A DNA stretch of 28,322 bases from an uncultured Candidatus Saccharibacteria bacterium (GCA_937906385.1 CALCYQ010000008.1:1-28322); one strand, 5' to 3'. Positions 8,262 to 14,812 are shown, numbered from the stretch's first letter. The notes: generated by a model from the letters alone, not told the origin. Numbers and translations: made by a program.

Positions 8262-8361
8262 GTCCGAGTGTAAGACCGCGGAATTATTTCGTGGTCTTCA
8301 AAAACCGGCAATTTGAAGACATACCAATCGCTTCAAAAACATTTTTCAGGGGGTGTTCATT
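8262..8361 (+). promoter_or_regulatory. Structured 5' leader with alternative hairpins
   Basis: Four complementary segments can be read: AAGACCGCG (8272-8280), CGTGGTCTT (8290-8298) overlapping GTCTTCAAA (8294-8302), TTTGAAGAC (8312-8320), and CTTCAAA (8331-8337). Segment 1 pairs with 2, segment 2 pairs perfectly with 3, and segment 3 pairs with 4. Pairing 2:3 excludes both 1:2 and 3:4, the geometry of an attenuator or riboswitch. The G-rich ribosome binding site of the gene follows at about 8349-8354. No known riboswitch class is recognised. Confidence 0.55.
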
Positions 8362-8646
8362 ATGAACCGAGAAAAACTTTTTTCCGTACCGGGAACGGGT
8401 GAAATCAACATCTACTTCGACGAGAATCTCTATCACGTCGACCCAATCCAGATGTCTGACATCGCCCTGTCCACCGTGCTTAGCGGAGAAACCACGGGAT
8501 TCGATCTCACTCGCGCCGAATTCGGCCACATCAAGTGTTACTACAATCCGACCCGTATGGACCTTTCTCAAGCTCAAAAGGGGAGCAGACAGATGGTTGA
8601 ATACATCAAGAGCTGCTCCACTCAATTGGCTTCTTCCGACTGCTAA
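8362..8646 (+). CDS. Uncharacterised 94-aa protein
   Basis: I do not recognise this protein. It is a soluble 94-residue polypeptide with a beta-rich first half (EINIYFDENLYHVD) and a helical C-terminal part (QMVEYIKSCSTQL). There are three Cys without a zinc-type spacing and no signal peptide or membrane segment. ATG 8362 is chosen over GTG 8353, because the AGGGGGTG ribosome binding site sits at the right distance from it. It is a single-gene unit: a consensus promoter, a 100-nt leader with alternative hairpins and a strong terminator directly behind. That arrangement suggests high or conditionally controlled expression. Confidence 0.75.
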   Translation: MNREKLFSVPGTGEINIYFDENLYHVDPIQMSDIALSTVLSGETTGFDLTRAEFGHIKCYYNPTRMDLSQAQKGSRQMVEYIKSCSTQLASSDC

Positions 8647-8666
8647 CGCGGCTGTAAGGGCCACCC

Positions 8667-8693
8667 GGGGCGCCACGTGCGCCCCCTTTTTTT
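8667..8693 (+). terminator. Strong intrinsic terminator
   Basis: GGGGCGC pairs with GCGCCCC over a 5-nt loop, followed by seven T. It closes the 94-aa gene. Confidence 0.9.
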
Positions 8694-8698
8694 ACCTC

Positions 8699-8727
8699 TT
8701 GACTTTTTAATCCGTTTATGCTATGTT
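8699..8727 (+). promoter_or_regulatory. Promoter of the 8768-11080 operon
   Basis: TTGACT (8699-8704), a 17-bp spacer ending in TGC, and TATGTT (8722-8727). The predicted +1 is about 8734. This rules out the earlier in-frame ATG at 8723, which lies inside the -10 box. Confidence 0.65.
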
Positions 8728-8767
8728 TAACTATAGGAATCACCAAAAACAAACACTACTAAAAAAC

Positions 8768-9880
8768 ATGCGAAATCCAGAATCAAGCTTTCTCTACAAC
8801 ATCGAGCAAAGCACCCAGCGCGAAAATGCCGCTAAGGCTAAGCAGCTCGAGCGTGCCGCCAGCCATACCACTCCCGCTCTAGAAGATTTTCGCAGCCAAG
8901 TTGACTCACGCGAAATTGCCAGCGATACCCACTACGTCGAGGGTACCGAAAGCCGTTTCGGTACCGACGAAGAGAGCACCTACCACGCCAAAGCTTTTGA
9001 ACATATTTTCCAGCTCAACGTCACCCAAGGCCGCTGGCTTAACGACCCCGAGAGCGACAGCTATCACGCCGAAGCCATCCCAGTCACTAAATTCGATGAT
9101 TATCGCAACCGCATAGACATAGCCTCTACTGTCCATATTCCAGGCGAGCAAAGCGACAGTGGCGAAGACGAAGAATATACTTTCGGCATCGACCTCACCA
9201 CCAGCACCGACCCTAACACAATTCGCAAGAAAATCCTCCACGCCAGCAATGATCCAAATTTTGACGGCCCAGTCGGCTTTAGCCAACTCAAATATTATCG
9301 CGACTCCGCCGGCCATATCGGTCAAAAAACCTTAATTCCACGCTATTGTATCGGCGTTAGCCGTAGCTCTGTCGACGACATTCTCCTCGGCACCGAACTG
9401 CGCGGCGGTCAAATTCACCACCAATCGCGCGATTATCTCCAGCAATTCAAGATTCTCCACGAAATGTCCGCTCAAAACGAGCTTTTTGAAACTCCACTTT
9501 ACGCTAAGGACGATGCCGGCACCATCACCGAAGAAGAGAGCGAAGCCCTCGCCGCCATCGAACAGCTCGATCGCATCTATCTCACTGAGCGCGAGCGCAT
9601 CGCCAAGCTCATGCCGCAATGGGCCACCTCTGGCGCCATCGACAAAAAAGGCCATTACGACCTTCAAAAAATCGCCCAAAACATCATCGAGCAAGATGGC
9701 GACCGCACCTTTGCCACTATCCTCGAGACCACCGAGATGCTCGCCCTCGACTCTGTCGACGACCCCGACGCACTCAAAGCCGAATCCGAAAAATATCGCC
9801 GTCGATACACTAGCGCCACCGCCCACCGCTTAGGTCATAGCGCTATCAAAAACATTAAAGCTGAAGGAGGAGCCGCTTAA
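8768..9880 (+). CDS. Uncharacterised 370-aa protein, first gene of a coupled pair
   Basis: I do not recognise the family. The protein is soluble and has a helical, charged N-terminus (residues 1-60). A central segment reads FDDYRNRIDIAS, then, some 35 residues on, FGIDLTTS followed by IRKKI. The spacing of acidic, Asp/Thr and Lys residues is reminiscent of PD-(D/E)XK-fold nuclease-like proteins, but this is a weak inference. The C-terminal third is helical and charged (EQLDRIYLTERERIAKLMPQ). The Met at 8768 is chosen because the upstream ATG at 8723 lies within the promoter; no ribosome binding site is obvious. The stop is directly followed by the ATG of the phosphoribosyltransferase-like gene, so the two are translationally coupled. 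Confidence 0.8.
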   Translation: MRNPESSFLYNIEQSTQRENAAKAKQLERAASHTTPALEDFRSQVDSREIASDTHYVEGTESRFGTDEESTYHAKAFEHIFQLNVTQGRWLNDPESDSYHAEAIPVTKFDDYRNRIDIASTVHIPGEQSDSGEDEEYTFGIDLTTSTDPNTIRKKILHASNDPNFDGPVGFSQLKYYRDSAGHIGQKTLIPRYCIGVSRSSVDDILLGTELRGGQIHHQSRDYLQQFKILHEMSAQNELFETPLYAKDDAGTITEEESEALAAIEQLDRIYLTERERIAKLMPQWATSGAIDKKGHYDLQKIAQNIIEQDGDRTFATILETTEMLALDSVDDPDALKAESEKYRRRYTSATAHRLGHSAIKNIKAEGGAA

Positions 9881-11080
9881 ATGTCCGAACAATTAAAATC
9901 AACCGATAATTCGTCCGCCTGGGACATGCAGCCGCCGCTTCGCTTCCCAGAAGACCCAAATCAATATTCCGAAGCAGAGCTTCAAGCTGACCCAGCCAAA
10001 CGCTTCCACGTCAATCCAGAAGATTTCCCAAGCTTTGCCAAGCAAGCCGAGATGGGCCCCAAATGGGGCGACCGCGCCAAAACTCTTCCGCTCGACGAAA
10101 CTATGGGCCGCTTCGTTAAATCTACTGCCGATTGTATCGCTGTCCTCACCGGCGAAGATGACGGCTACCGCTCTAGCGAAAAAATCCCAGCCGCCGACCA
10201 TATCATCTATCTTGACAAATCCGCCCGTCCAGTCAGCTGGCTCAATAATGTCTTTTGGGACGCTTTCACAGATAAACCGCGCCCAAAGCATTCTTATCTT
10301 GCCATCGACCGCATGGAGTGGTTCGCCCGTACCGATACGCCAGTCGATTCGTCCGGCTACATCAAAGACGCCGACGGCAGTTCGCACGTTGCCCGTTTTG
10401 AGGATTTTCTCAAAGAGAATGTTTCCGACGAGGACATCGCTCGCATTCGCGCCCTCTATATTCCTGGCGGTATCGAAGATGAAAACGTCGAGAAAATCAT
10501 GGCCACCCCTACCGGCCTCGAGGGGAAAAATATCACCATCGTCGACGAGGTTGGCCGTAGCGGTTCTACGCTAAACATCGCCAAATATCTCGTTTCGCGC
10601 GCAATCCCAGAGGCCGCCAGCGTCAATGGTTACACTTACTGGGACTCCGGCACTCAAGTCGGCCCAAACGGCGAACATCAGATGCGCAGCGCGCCATTCT
10701 GGTACGATGCCACCTCACGCGCCGGTCGCGGCATCGGCGACGTTAACGAAGCTTCCTTTGCTAAGCGCTACGAACAATACCCAAATCCAAAGACGCGTGC
10801 CCAAAAATTCGGCGCCATCGTCCTCGGCGAATACATTAATCTCGCCGAAGAGCCTGGCAATAAATCCCGTGAGCTCGCTCGAGAAATCAAAATCATGCGC
10901 AAAGAATGGGACGACGGTCACATCATAATGCCGCATCCAGAGCATTACAATGACGACAAGTGGTGTGAACGTCTCGAGTCGCAAGGCGTCAAGTTCATGC
11001 CCGACCAACCAAATCTCCCAAAAAACGCTTACATCAGCGTCCAAAAAGATATCATCAACCGCGACCCAATCATTAAATAA
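9881..11080 (+). CDS. Phosphoribosyltransferase-like protein, second gene of the pair
   Basis: This 399-aa protein contains one clear signature, ITIVDEVGRSGSTLNIA, with VDEVGRSGST at residues 221-230. It fits the PRPP-binding loop of type I phosphoribosyltransferases (hydrophobic strand, two acidic residues, then a G/S/T-rich loop). About 110 residues earlier, HIIYLDKSARPVSWL (107-121) is a second conserved-looking strand-loop. The N-terminal 100 residues and C-terminal 130 residues are additional to a minimal PRTase core of about 200 aa and are not recognised. AAGGAGGAG lies at the end of the preceding gene and the ATG follows its TAA with no gap. The substrate is unknown; no purine, pyrimidine or amino-acid synthesis genes are adjacent. 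A role in nucleotide salvage or a conflict system is only a possibility. Confidence 0.75.
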   Translation: MSEQLKSTDNSSAWDMQPPLRFPEDPNQYSEAELQADPAKRFHVNPEDFPSFAKQAEMGPKWGDRAKTLPLDETMGRFVKSTADCIAVLTGEDDGYRSSEKIPAADHIIYLDKSARPVSWLNNVFWDAFTDKPRPKHSYLAIDRMEWFARTDTPVDSSGYIKDADGSSHVARFEDFLKENVSDEDIARIRALYIPGGIEDENVEKIMATPTGLEGKNITIVDEVGRSGSTLNIAKYLVSRAIPEAASVNGYTYWDSGTQVGPNGEHQMRSAPFWYDATSRAGRGIGDVNEASFAKRYEQYPNPKTRAQKFGAIVLGEYINLAEEPGNKSRELAREIKIMRKEWDDGHIIMPHPEHYNDDKWCERLESQGVKFMPDQPNLPKNAYISVQKDIINRDPIIK

Positions 11081-11090
11081 TCCCTCATAG

Positions 11091-11124
11091 AAAAACTCCG
11101 CCAGATCCACTAGCGGAGTTTGTT
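11091..11124. terminator. Bidirectional terminator between convergent genes
   Basis: AAACTCCGC (11093-11101) pairs with GCGGAGTTT (11113-11121). A run of T lies on the minus-strand side. The hairpin overlaps the stop codon of the 110-aa minus-strand gene. Confidence 0.7.
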
Positions 11125-11442
11125 GATAATAGAAGGCGGAGCCTGTAAGAACACCTCAACGGTGTCCGTTTTCGGTTCTTCTTTGTGGAGCTTCAGCTCA
11201 ATCTGATGATATTCGCCATCCGGCGCATCTAAAACTTTGCCATAAATCCACTGCGACTTCTTACCAAGGTGCGCGTTTCGCGTCACGCGAAACGGAATTG
11301 TTATTGCCTCACCTTGTTCGTCTCTGACGATGATACTGACCTTTGCGCCAACTTTGGCTTTCTTTAGTTCCGTACGATCATTTCCCATGAAAGAAAAGAC
11401 TCTTTTCTTCAGTGTATTGTCGTCAAAAACCACCCTTTCCAT
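11110..11442 (-). CDS. Uncharacterised 110-aa beta-rich protein
   Basis: No family is recognised. The sequence is basic and predicted beta-rich (VGAKVSIIVRDEQG, AITIPFRVTR, QWIYGKVLDAPDGEY, HQIELKLHKEE), like a small OB- or SH3-like barrel, with no membrane segment or cysteine. The start is firm: a strong GAAGGGGGTGAT ribosome binding site precedes the ATG. A near-consensus promoter lies about 50 bp upstream, giving a leader of roughly 40 nt. It is a single-gene unit ending in the bidirectional terminator. Its promoter and G-rich ribosome binding site resemble those of the 94-aa gene at 8362 and the AbrB-like gene at 11960, so these small genes may share an expression mode. Confidence 0.75.
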   Translation of the reverse strand: MERVVFDDNTLKKRVFSFMGNDRTELKKAKVGAKVSIIVRDEQGEAITIPFRVTRNAHLGKKSQWIYGKVLDAPDGEYHQIELKLHKEEPKTDTVEVFLQAPPSIINKLR

Positions 11443-11488
11443 CTACATCACCCCCTTCAAAATGCTAGATGACAGGCAATATAACTAC

Positions 11489-11517
11489 ATTATATCACAC
11501 TTTGGCTAAAAAGTCAA
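11489..11517 (-). promoter_or_regulatory. Sigma70-type promoter of the 110-aa gene
   Basis: On the minus strand TTGACT (11517-11512), a 17-bp spacer and TATAAT (11494-11489). The predicted +1 is about 11482. Confidence 0.85.
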
Positions 11518-11529
11518 TACAGCTCACGC

Positions 11530-11904
11530 TTAGAAGGCTAATTTCTGCTGAATTTCCACGAATTCATCCTCGCGAAGCTTCAGCGTCTTGCCGTATTCCC
11601 AAGTCTCACTAATTGGTGTCAAGTGCACGTGCGCATGCGCTACATCCGTGCCGACCACCTTCATCACAATCCGACGTCCCGTCACTTCATCCATGTGCGC
11701 CGCCACCTTCTTTACGGTCGCCCACAAGGCATTCCAATATTCTTCGTCGAGATCGTAAATCTTATCCACTTCCACCTTCGGCACCACCAAAGTATGCCCC
11801 TTAGCCTCTGGATTAATATCGAGAAACGCCAAAGTTTTCTCGTCTTCATAAATCTTATAACACGGAATTTCACCGTCAATAATTTTCGTAAATACACTTG
11901 CCAT
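11530..11904 (-). CDS. HIT family nucleotide hydrolase (HINT-like)
   Basis: This 124-aa protein has the histidine-triad fold. It begins with FTKIIDGEIPCYKIYEDE and DINPEAKGHTLVVPK, and carries the catalytic triad H90, H92 and H94 in AHAHVHLTPI. Family members hydrolyse nucleoside phosphoramidates, AMP-lysine or dinucleoside polyphosphates; the exact substrate cannot be told. The length is typical of HINT-type proteins. The start codon coincides with the predicted +1 of an extended -10 box, so the mRNA should be leaderless. It lies between two small minus-strand genes, each of which has its own promoter, so it is probably monocistronic. Confidence 0.95.
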   Translation of the reverse strand: MASVFTKIIDGEIPCYKIYEDEKTLAFLDINPEAKGHTLVVPKVEVDKIYDLDEEYWNALWATVKKVAAHMDEVTGRRIVMKVVGTDVAHAHVHLTPISETWEYGKTLKLREDEFVEIQQKLAF

Positions 11905-11910
11905 ACCCCA

Positions 11911-11919
11911 ATTATAACA
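11911..11919 (-). promoter_or_regulatory. Extended -10 promoter of the HIT gene, leaderless
   Basis: The minus strand reads TGTTATAAT ending at 11911. The predicted +1 is 11904, the A of the ATG. Confidence 0.65.
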
Positions 11920-11926
11920 GAGCAGA

Positions 11927-11956
11927 GAAAAAGCCGGGCCCTCGAAGAGCCCAGCT
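11927..11956 (-). terminator. Intrinsic terminator of the AbrB-like gene
   Basis: On the minus strand GCTGGGCTC pairs with GAGGGCCCGGC, with two G-U pairs and a short loop, followed by TTTTT. It overlaps the upstream region of the HIT promoter. Confidence 0.8.
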
Positions 11957-11959
11957 TCC

Positions 11960-12238
11960 TTAATCTACGATTGGTCTCAGCACAATTAGTCCATCTTTTT
12001 CTTTACCAATCAGTACTCGCGTCGCATTACCAGTAAAGTATCTCGGCAAGGATATACGTCCTTTTGCGTCAGCTTTACGCAGCGATTTCGCCGGTACCTC
12101 TTGTCCATTCAGTGCCTCAACGAATATTCTCGCGTCATCATCGATCATGTAAAGCACGTATTTTTGATTTGGCTTAATATAGCCGCCAAGACAAACACGT
12201 TTTTGCTTGTCAATAAGCGCCCCATCGTAGTATTTCAT
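11960..12238 (-). CDS. Small AbrB/MraZ-like protein, probable DNA-binding
   Basis: This 92-aa protein appears to contain two swapped-hairpin AbrB-like halves. Residues 9-43 read IDKQKRVCLGGYI with an acidic beta segment ending IFVEAL. Residues 56-90 read ADAKGRISLPRYF with a similar segment ending LIVLRPI. The DxKGRxxLP pattern of the second half is the AbrB/MraZ signature. Tandem halves in one chain resemble MraZ, although MraZ is longer and usually sits in the dcw cluster, which is not here. The likely role is transcriptional regulation, unproven. A GGAGG ribosome binding site and consensus promoter lie upstream, and a terminator follows directly. Confidence 0.6.
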   Translation of the reverse strand: MKYYDGALIDKQKRVCLGGYIKPNQKYVLYMIDDDARIFVEALNGQEVPAKSLRKADAKGRISLPRYFTGNATRVLIGKEKDGLIVLRPIVD

Positions 12239-12284
12239 GTTATCCGCCTCCTTAAAGAACTAGCCTAAGCTTTTTAGTGTCATA

Positions 12285-12313
12285 ATTATACAATAAAAAA
12301 TCTTAATAGTCAA
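12285..12313 (-). promoter_or_regulatory. Sigma70-type promoter of the AbrB-like gene
   Basis: On the minus strand TTGACT (12313-12308), a 17-bp spacer and TATAAT (12290-12285). It is divergent from, and only about 13 bp away from, the plus-strand promoter of the 12345 gene. Confidence 0.85.
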
Positions 12314-12325
12314 TAATTCCGTTTA

Positions 12326-12334
12326 TGCTAAAAT
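12326..12334 (+). promoter_or_regulatory. Extended -10 promoter (TGCTAAAAT)
   Basis: The predicted +1 is about 12341, 4 nt before the ATG at 12345. No ribosome binding site. Confidence 0.6.
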
Positions 12335-12344
12335 AATATTAACT

Positions 12345-13079
12345 ATGGACGATGAACCCACCAATCCAACTACGCCGGACGCGGCGCCAACCCAGCCCAC
12401 ACCGGCACCGGAGCCAACCGCTCCAACACTAACTCAGCCCGCTACCGAGACGCCAGTCGCTGCGCCTGCTCCTGCGCCAGCACCATTTTCCGAGCTTCCA
12501 CCTATGGGCACTATGCAAATCGGCACACCGGCCGGCGCCACCGGAGACGGGAAGGGCTTGCCAGAAACGCCAACCCCACCACCAGCGCCAGTCACTCCGC
12601 AACCTGTCCCTACCACTTATGGCGACAATCATGCCCCAGCCGCCAAACGTAATAAGACCTTACTCATCGTTATTCTCTCCGTTGTTGGTTTATTCCTAAT
12701 CGGTGGCATTGTATTCGGTATTTATATCCTCTCTGGCACCAAATCTATCACTTGCGAACATAATTCCACTGAAGGAAATATCTCCCTCAAAATTGAATGG
12801 ACTATTAATTTCGTAGCCCATCACGTCGAGAATGGTAAAATCTATGAACAGATGACATTCCCAAATAAAGTGCCAAATCTCTATGTCGATCAATTCCGCA
12901 AAGCGCTTCAATCCGAATACGGCAGCGATTATGATTCCATTAAAGTTTACTCCGATGGCGACAAGAGTATCATCGCCGAAGGCGAAGTCTCCGTCAATCA
13001 CTTAAAGCAGCGCGGAAAGTCTTACGACGAAGTCAAAAAAATGTTTATCGACGAAGGCTATACCTGTAAAGACAATTAA
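12345..13079 (+). CDS. Pro/Ala-rich single-pass membrane protein with extracytoplasmic domain
   Basis: This 244-aa protein has three parts. Residues 1-100 are a Pro/Ala/Thr-rich, probably disordered stretch. About residues 106-131 form one hydrophobic membrane helix (LLIVILSVVGLFLIGGIVFG) preceded by basic residues (AAKRNK). The C-terminal 110 residues form a mixed alpha/beta domain with one Cys near each end (SITCEHNST and the terminal YTCKDN), plausibly a disulphide. Positive charges on the N-side predict the N-terminus inside and the C-terminal domain outside. The C-terminal domain is reminiscent of DUF1307/YehR-like lipoproteins, but that is a weak memory-based similarity. A near-leaderless promoter and a terminator make it monocistronic. 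The gene at 18514 has the same layout. Confidence 0.8.
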   Translation: MDDEPTNPTTPDAAPTQPTPAPEPTAPTLTQPATETPVAAPAPAPAPFSELPPMGTMQIGTPAGATGDGKGLPETPTPPPAPVTPQPVPTTYGDNHAPAAKRNKTLLIVILSVVGLFLIGGIVFGIYILSGTKSITCEHNSTEGNISLKIEWTINFVAHHVENGKIYEQMTFPNKVPNLYVDQFRKALQSEYGSDYDSIKVYSDGDKSIIAEGEVSVNHLKQRGKSYDEVKKMFIDEGYTCKDN

Positions 13080-13083
13080 AAAC

Positions 13084-13107
13084 GACCCCTCCGGGGGTCT
13101 TTTTTTG
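13084..13107. terminator. Intrinsic terminator, usable in both directions
   Basis: GACCCC pairs with GGGGTC, followed by seven or more T on the plus strand and by TTTTT on the minus strand. It ends the 12345 gene and could also stop transcription from tRNA-Ser(CGA). Confidence 0.85.
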
Positions 13108-13126
13108 TTCTGGCGTTCCTGAACTT

Positions 13127-13172
13127 GGCGGAAGCGTTCGCTGATACTAAATCATGCGACAGAGCTTCCGCC
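13127..13172. repeat. Inverted repeat copying the tRNA-Ser acceptor end
   Basis: GGCGGAAGC (13127-13135) and GCTTCCGCC (13164-13172) are perfect complements. On the minus strand the distal arm reads CGCTTCCGCCA, the same 11 bases as the 3' end of the adjacent tRNA-Ser, including its encoded CCA. Confidence 0.7.
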
Positions 13173-13189
13173 TATCCTAAAATAATTTC

Positions 13190-13277
13190 TGGCGGAAGCG
13201 AGAGGATTCGAACCTCCGAGACCTTTCGGCCCACACGATTTCGAGTCGTGCGCCTTCAACCACTCGGCCACGCTTCC
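13190..13277 (-). tRNA. tRNA-Ser (anticodon CGA)
   Basis: The minus strand folds into a tRNA with acceptor stem GGAAGCG/CGCTTCC, discriminator G and encoded CCA. The anticodon loop CTCGAAA has anticodon CGA, reading UCG. The long variable arm (GGGCCGAAAGGTC region) is typical of serine tRNAs. The T loop GGTTCGAATCC is intact. Confidence 0.95.
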
Positions 13278-13321
13278 ACGTACTATCTTATCATATTTCA
13301 GCCCTTCCTGCACGCCCTGTA

Positions 13322-13330
13322 TGCTAAAAT
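13322..13330 (+). promoter_or_regulatory. Extended -10 promoter (TGCTAAAAT)
   Basis: The predicted +1 is about 13337, giving a 7-nt leader before the ATG at 13344. Confidence 0.6.
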
Positions 13331-13343
13331 TAACTTAAGCAAC

Positions 13344-13625
13344 ATGAAGACTATTCCGACCAGCAAAAACGCCACAGAGAGCCTCTCAGGGCCTCAAAAC
13401 GGCAATAAAATCACCACGTCCGATATCTACCCTGATCGCCACATTGATAATCCTCAAACCGACTACAAACCGCTCCGCGAAATCAAAACCGCCGTTTATG
13501 AGGAAGACGAAAACGCTCAAAAAGCCGTCAAGAGTCGCGGCAATATCATTCTTTTCGGTCTGTTATTTTTAATTCTCGTCGTTGCCGTACTCGATATTTA
13601 TCTCGCTATCAAACTAGCAAAATAG
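13344..13625 (+). CDS. Small tail-anchored membrane protein
   Basis: A 93-aa protein of unknown family. It has a hydrophilic, probably disordered N-terminal 65 residues (rich in Asn, Thr, Asp and Glu) and one C-terminal membrane helix (IILFGLLFLILVVAVLDIYL) followed only by AIKLAK, so it looks tail-anchored with the bulk in the cytoplasm. The longer upstream frame that starts at 13125 runs through a tRNA gene and is not real. The ATG at 13344 is fixed by the promoter 14 bp upstream. Its stop abuts the stop of the convergent amidotransferase-like gene with no spacer and no terminator. Confidence 0.75.
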   Translation: MKTIPTSKNATESLSGPQNGNKITTSDIYPDRHIDNPQTDYKPLREIKTAVYEEDENAQKAVKSRGNIILFGLLFLILVVAVLDIYLAIKLAK

Positions 13626-14306
13626 CTACAGCGCATCCACGAAAGCTTGCAATATTTTTTGCGAGCTCTCGTCCGCAATCATTTCCGGATGCCACTGCGT
13701 ACCAACCACAAACTTACTATTTGGCAATTCCACCGCCTCAATCACCCCATCTTCCGCATAGGCCGACACTACAATATCGTCATTTAGCGGCGGATTTAAC
13801 GCATAAAAATGCGAACTATTCACCGGAATTATGTCTTGGCCAATTATTGCTTTTAGTTTCGTCCCATCCACTAAAAAATTCGTGTGACTATATCTTTTGC
13901 CACCGTTATGGTGCGTCTCACCCGGAATTAGCGACATGCGCGGCTCCACGTTCGAATGCATCCCCGCCAGATATTGCATCCCCGCACAAAATGCCAAGTA
14001 TGGCTTATCGTATTTCACAGCATGATCAGCGATATACTTATCAAACTTAAACCAACTGCATCCTCCCGGCGCAATAAATCCGTCGCATTTTTCCAAAATA
14101 CAATCCAATTTCGCCCTATCTGCCGCCGACAGGGAATCATTCTTATCTTTCAAATCACCATAAAACACATCGTTCGTCGGCAAAATTGCAATCGTTGTCA
14201 CGTCACCAAAGCGCATCATCGCGCGCCGCGCATAGTCACTCACTTGCGTGATCTGTACTCTATCAACATTCAGCTTCGCACGGCCAACAATGCCCACGAT
14301 TTTCAT
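13626..14306 (-). CDS. Class-I glutamine-amidotransferase-like peptidase C26 (PuuD-type)
   Basis: This 226-aa protein matches the gamma-glutamyl-gamma-aminobutyrate hydrolase/peptidase C26 family. It carries the nucleophile elbow FCAGMQYLAG with C107 and the catalytic H206 and E208 in GTQWHPE, plus an oxyanion-strand element (GFIAPGGCSW). Such enzymes hydrolyse gamma-glutamyl amides; the real substrate here is open. The start is ATG 14306, not the GTG six codons upstream: the ATG overlaps the TGA of the preceding 67-aa gene (ATGA), a typical translational coupling. No putrescine pathway genes are near. The stop directly meets that of the convergent 93-aa gene. Confidence 0.85.
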   Translation of the reverse strand: MKIVGIVGRAKLNVDRVQITQVSDYARRAMMRFGDVTTIAILPTNDVFYGDLKDKNDSLSAADRAKLDCILEKCDGFIAPGGCSWFKFDKYIADHAVKYDKPYLAFCAGMQYLAGMHSNVEPRMSLIPGETHHNGGKRYSHTNFLVDGTKLKAIIGQDIIPVNSSHFYALNPPLNDDIVVSAYAEDGVIEAVELPNSKFVVGTQWHPEMIADESSQKILQAFVDAL

Positions 14307-14506
14307 TCGGCCAGCTCGTCCCACCCCGTTATTTCTTCATCCGACTTCGACCCGTCTTCATCCTCGTCGTCGCGCTCGTCAAAGTTCCAGCCGTTATCAT
14401 AGTTATTGCCGGCCTTATCAACCAGCGAATTATCATACCCATCTGGCAAATCTCGATTCCACGCCGGATTCGTCCCCGGAATTGGCCTCTTCTCGCCACT
14501 ACTCAT
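14303..14506 (-). CDS. Small acidic protein coupled to the peptidase C26 gene
   Basis: A 67-aa protein with no recognised family. The first half is polar (GEKRPIPGTNPAWNRDLPDG) and the second is extremely acidic (ERDDEDEDGSKSDEE), so it is probably disordered, with three Trp that could act as binding anchors. A strong AAGGAGG ribosome binding site precedes the ATG. The TGA overlaps the ATG of the peptidase by 4 bp, so expression is linked and a complex or regulatory partnership is plausible but unproven. Confidence 0.7.
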   Translation of the reverse strand: MSSGEKRPIPGTNPAWNRDLPDGYDNSLVDKAGNNYDNGWNFDERDDEDEDGSKSDEEITGWDELAE

Positions 14507-14535
14507 ATTTCCTCCTTCTTCCTAATTATCATACC

Positions 14536-14812
14536 AAAATATTTCGTAGAAAAAATCGCCCATCAAATACAAAAATATTTTGAAGATAAAAATGTCTAGA
14601 AGGGTATTTTCTTGTCGTGAAGCGCAATAAAACCAAGATATTTGCAAGAAAAAAATTACCCAGATTGGTTGTTTCTTCGAACGAAGCGCGATTATTGACC
14701 GAGCAAATAGATAATTTGAAGGCAAAATCGTTCAGGTGGGTGTTTTCTTGGTGTCTCGCGCGACTATTGGTCGAGCGACGGCAACAAAAAACGCCCAGAT
14801 GGGCGATTTTGA
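14536..14812. repeat. Degenerate tandem repeats downstream of tRNA-Arg
   Basis: This 315-bp gap between the 67-aa gene and tRNA-Arg holds no gene. Three related units of about 64-71 bp begin near 14575, 14638 and 14709. They share A/T-rich TATTTGAAG- and AAAAAT-like starts, a GGGT-TTTTCTT centre and a GCGCGACTATTG-TCGAG-like end. A partial unit precedes them (14536) and one follows (14779). Read on the minus strand, each unit contains a decayed version of the hairpin-plus-T-run that forms the tRNA-Arg terminator. Confidence 0.6.
14785..14806 (-). terminator. Intrinsic terminator of tRNA-Arg
   Basis: On the minus strand CGCCC-ATCT-GGGCG is followed by TTTTTT, 16 bases after the tRNA CCA end. 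Confidence 0.8.

Noticed and set aside
13125..13343. N-terminal extension of the 93-aa membrane protein
   Set aside because: The extension runs antisense through tRNA-Ser(CGA) and its neighbouring hairpin; the promoter at 13322 places the start at 13344.
14536..14812. CRISPR array
   Set aside because: Repeats are degenerate along their whole length, with no constant repeat plus unique spacer pattern, and no cas genes are nearby.
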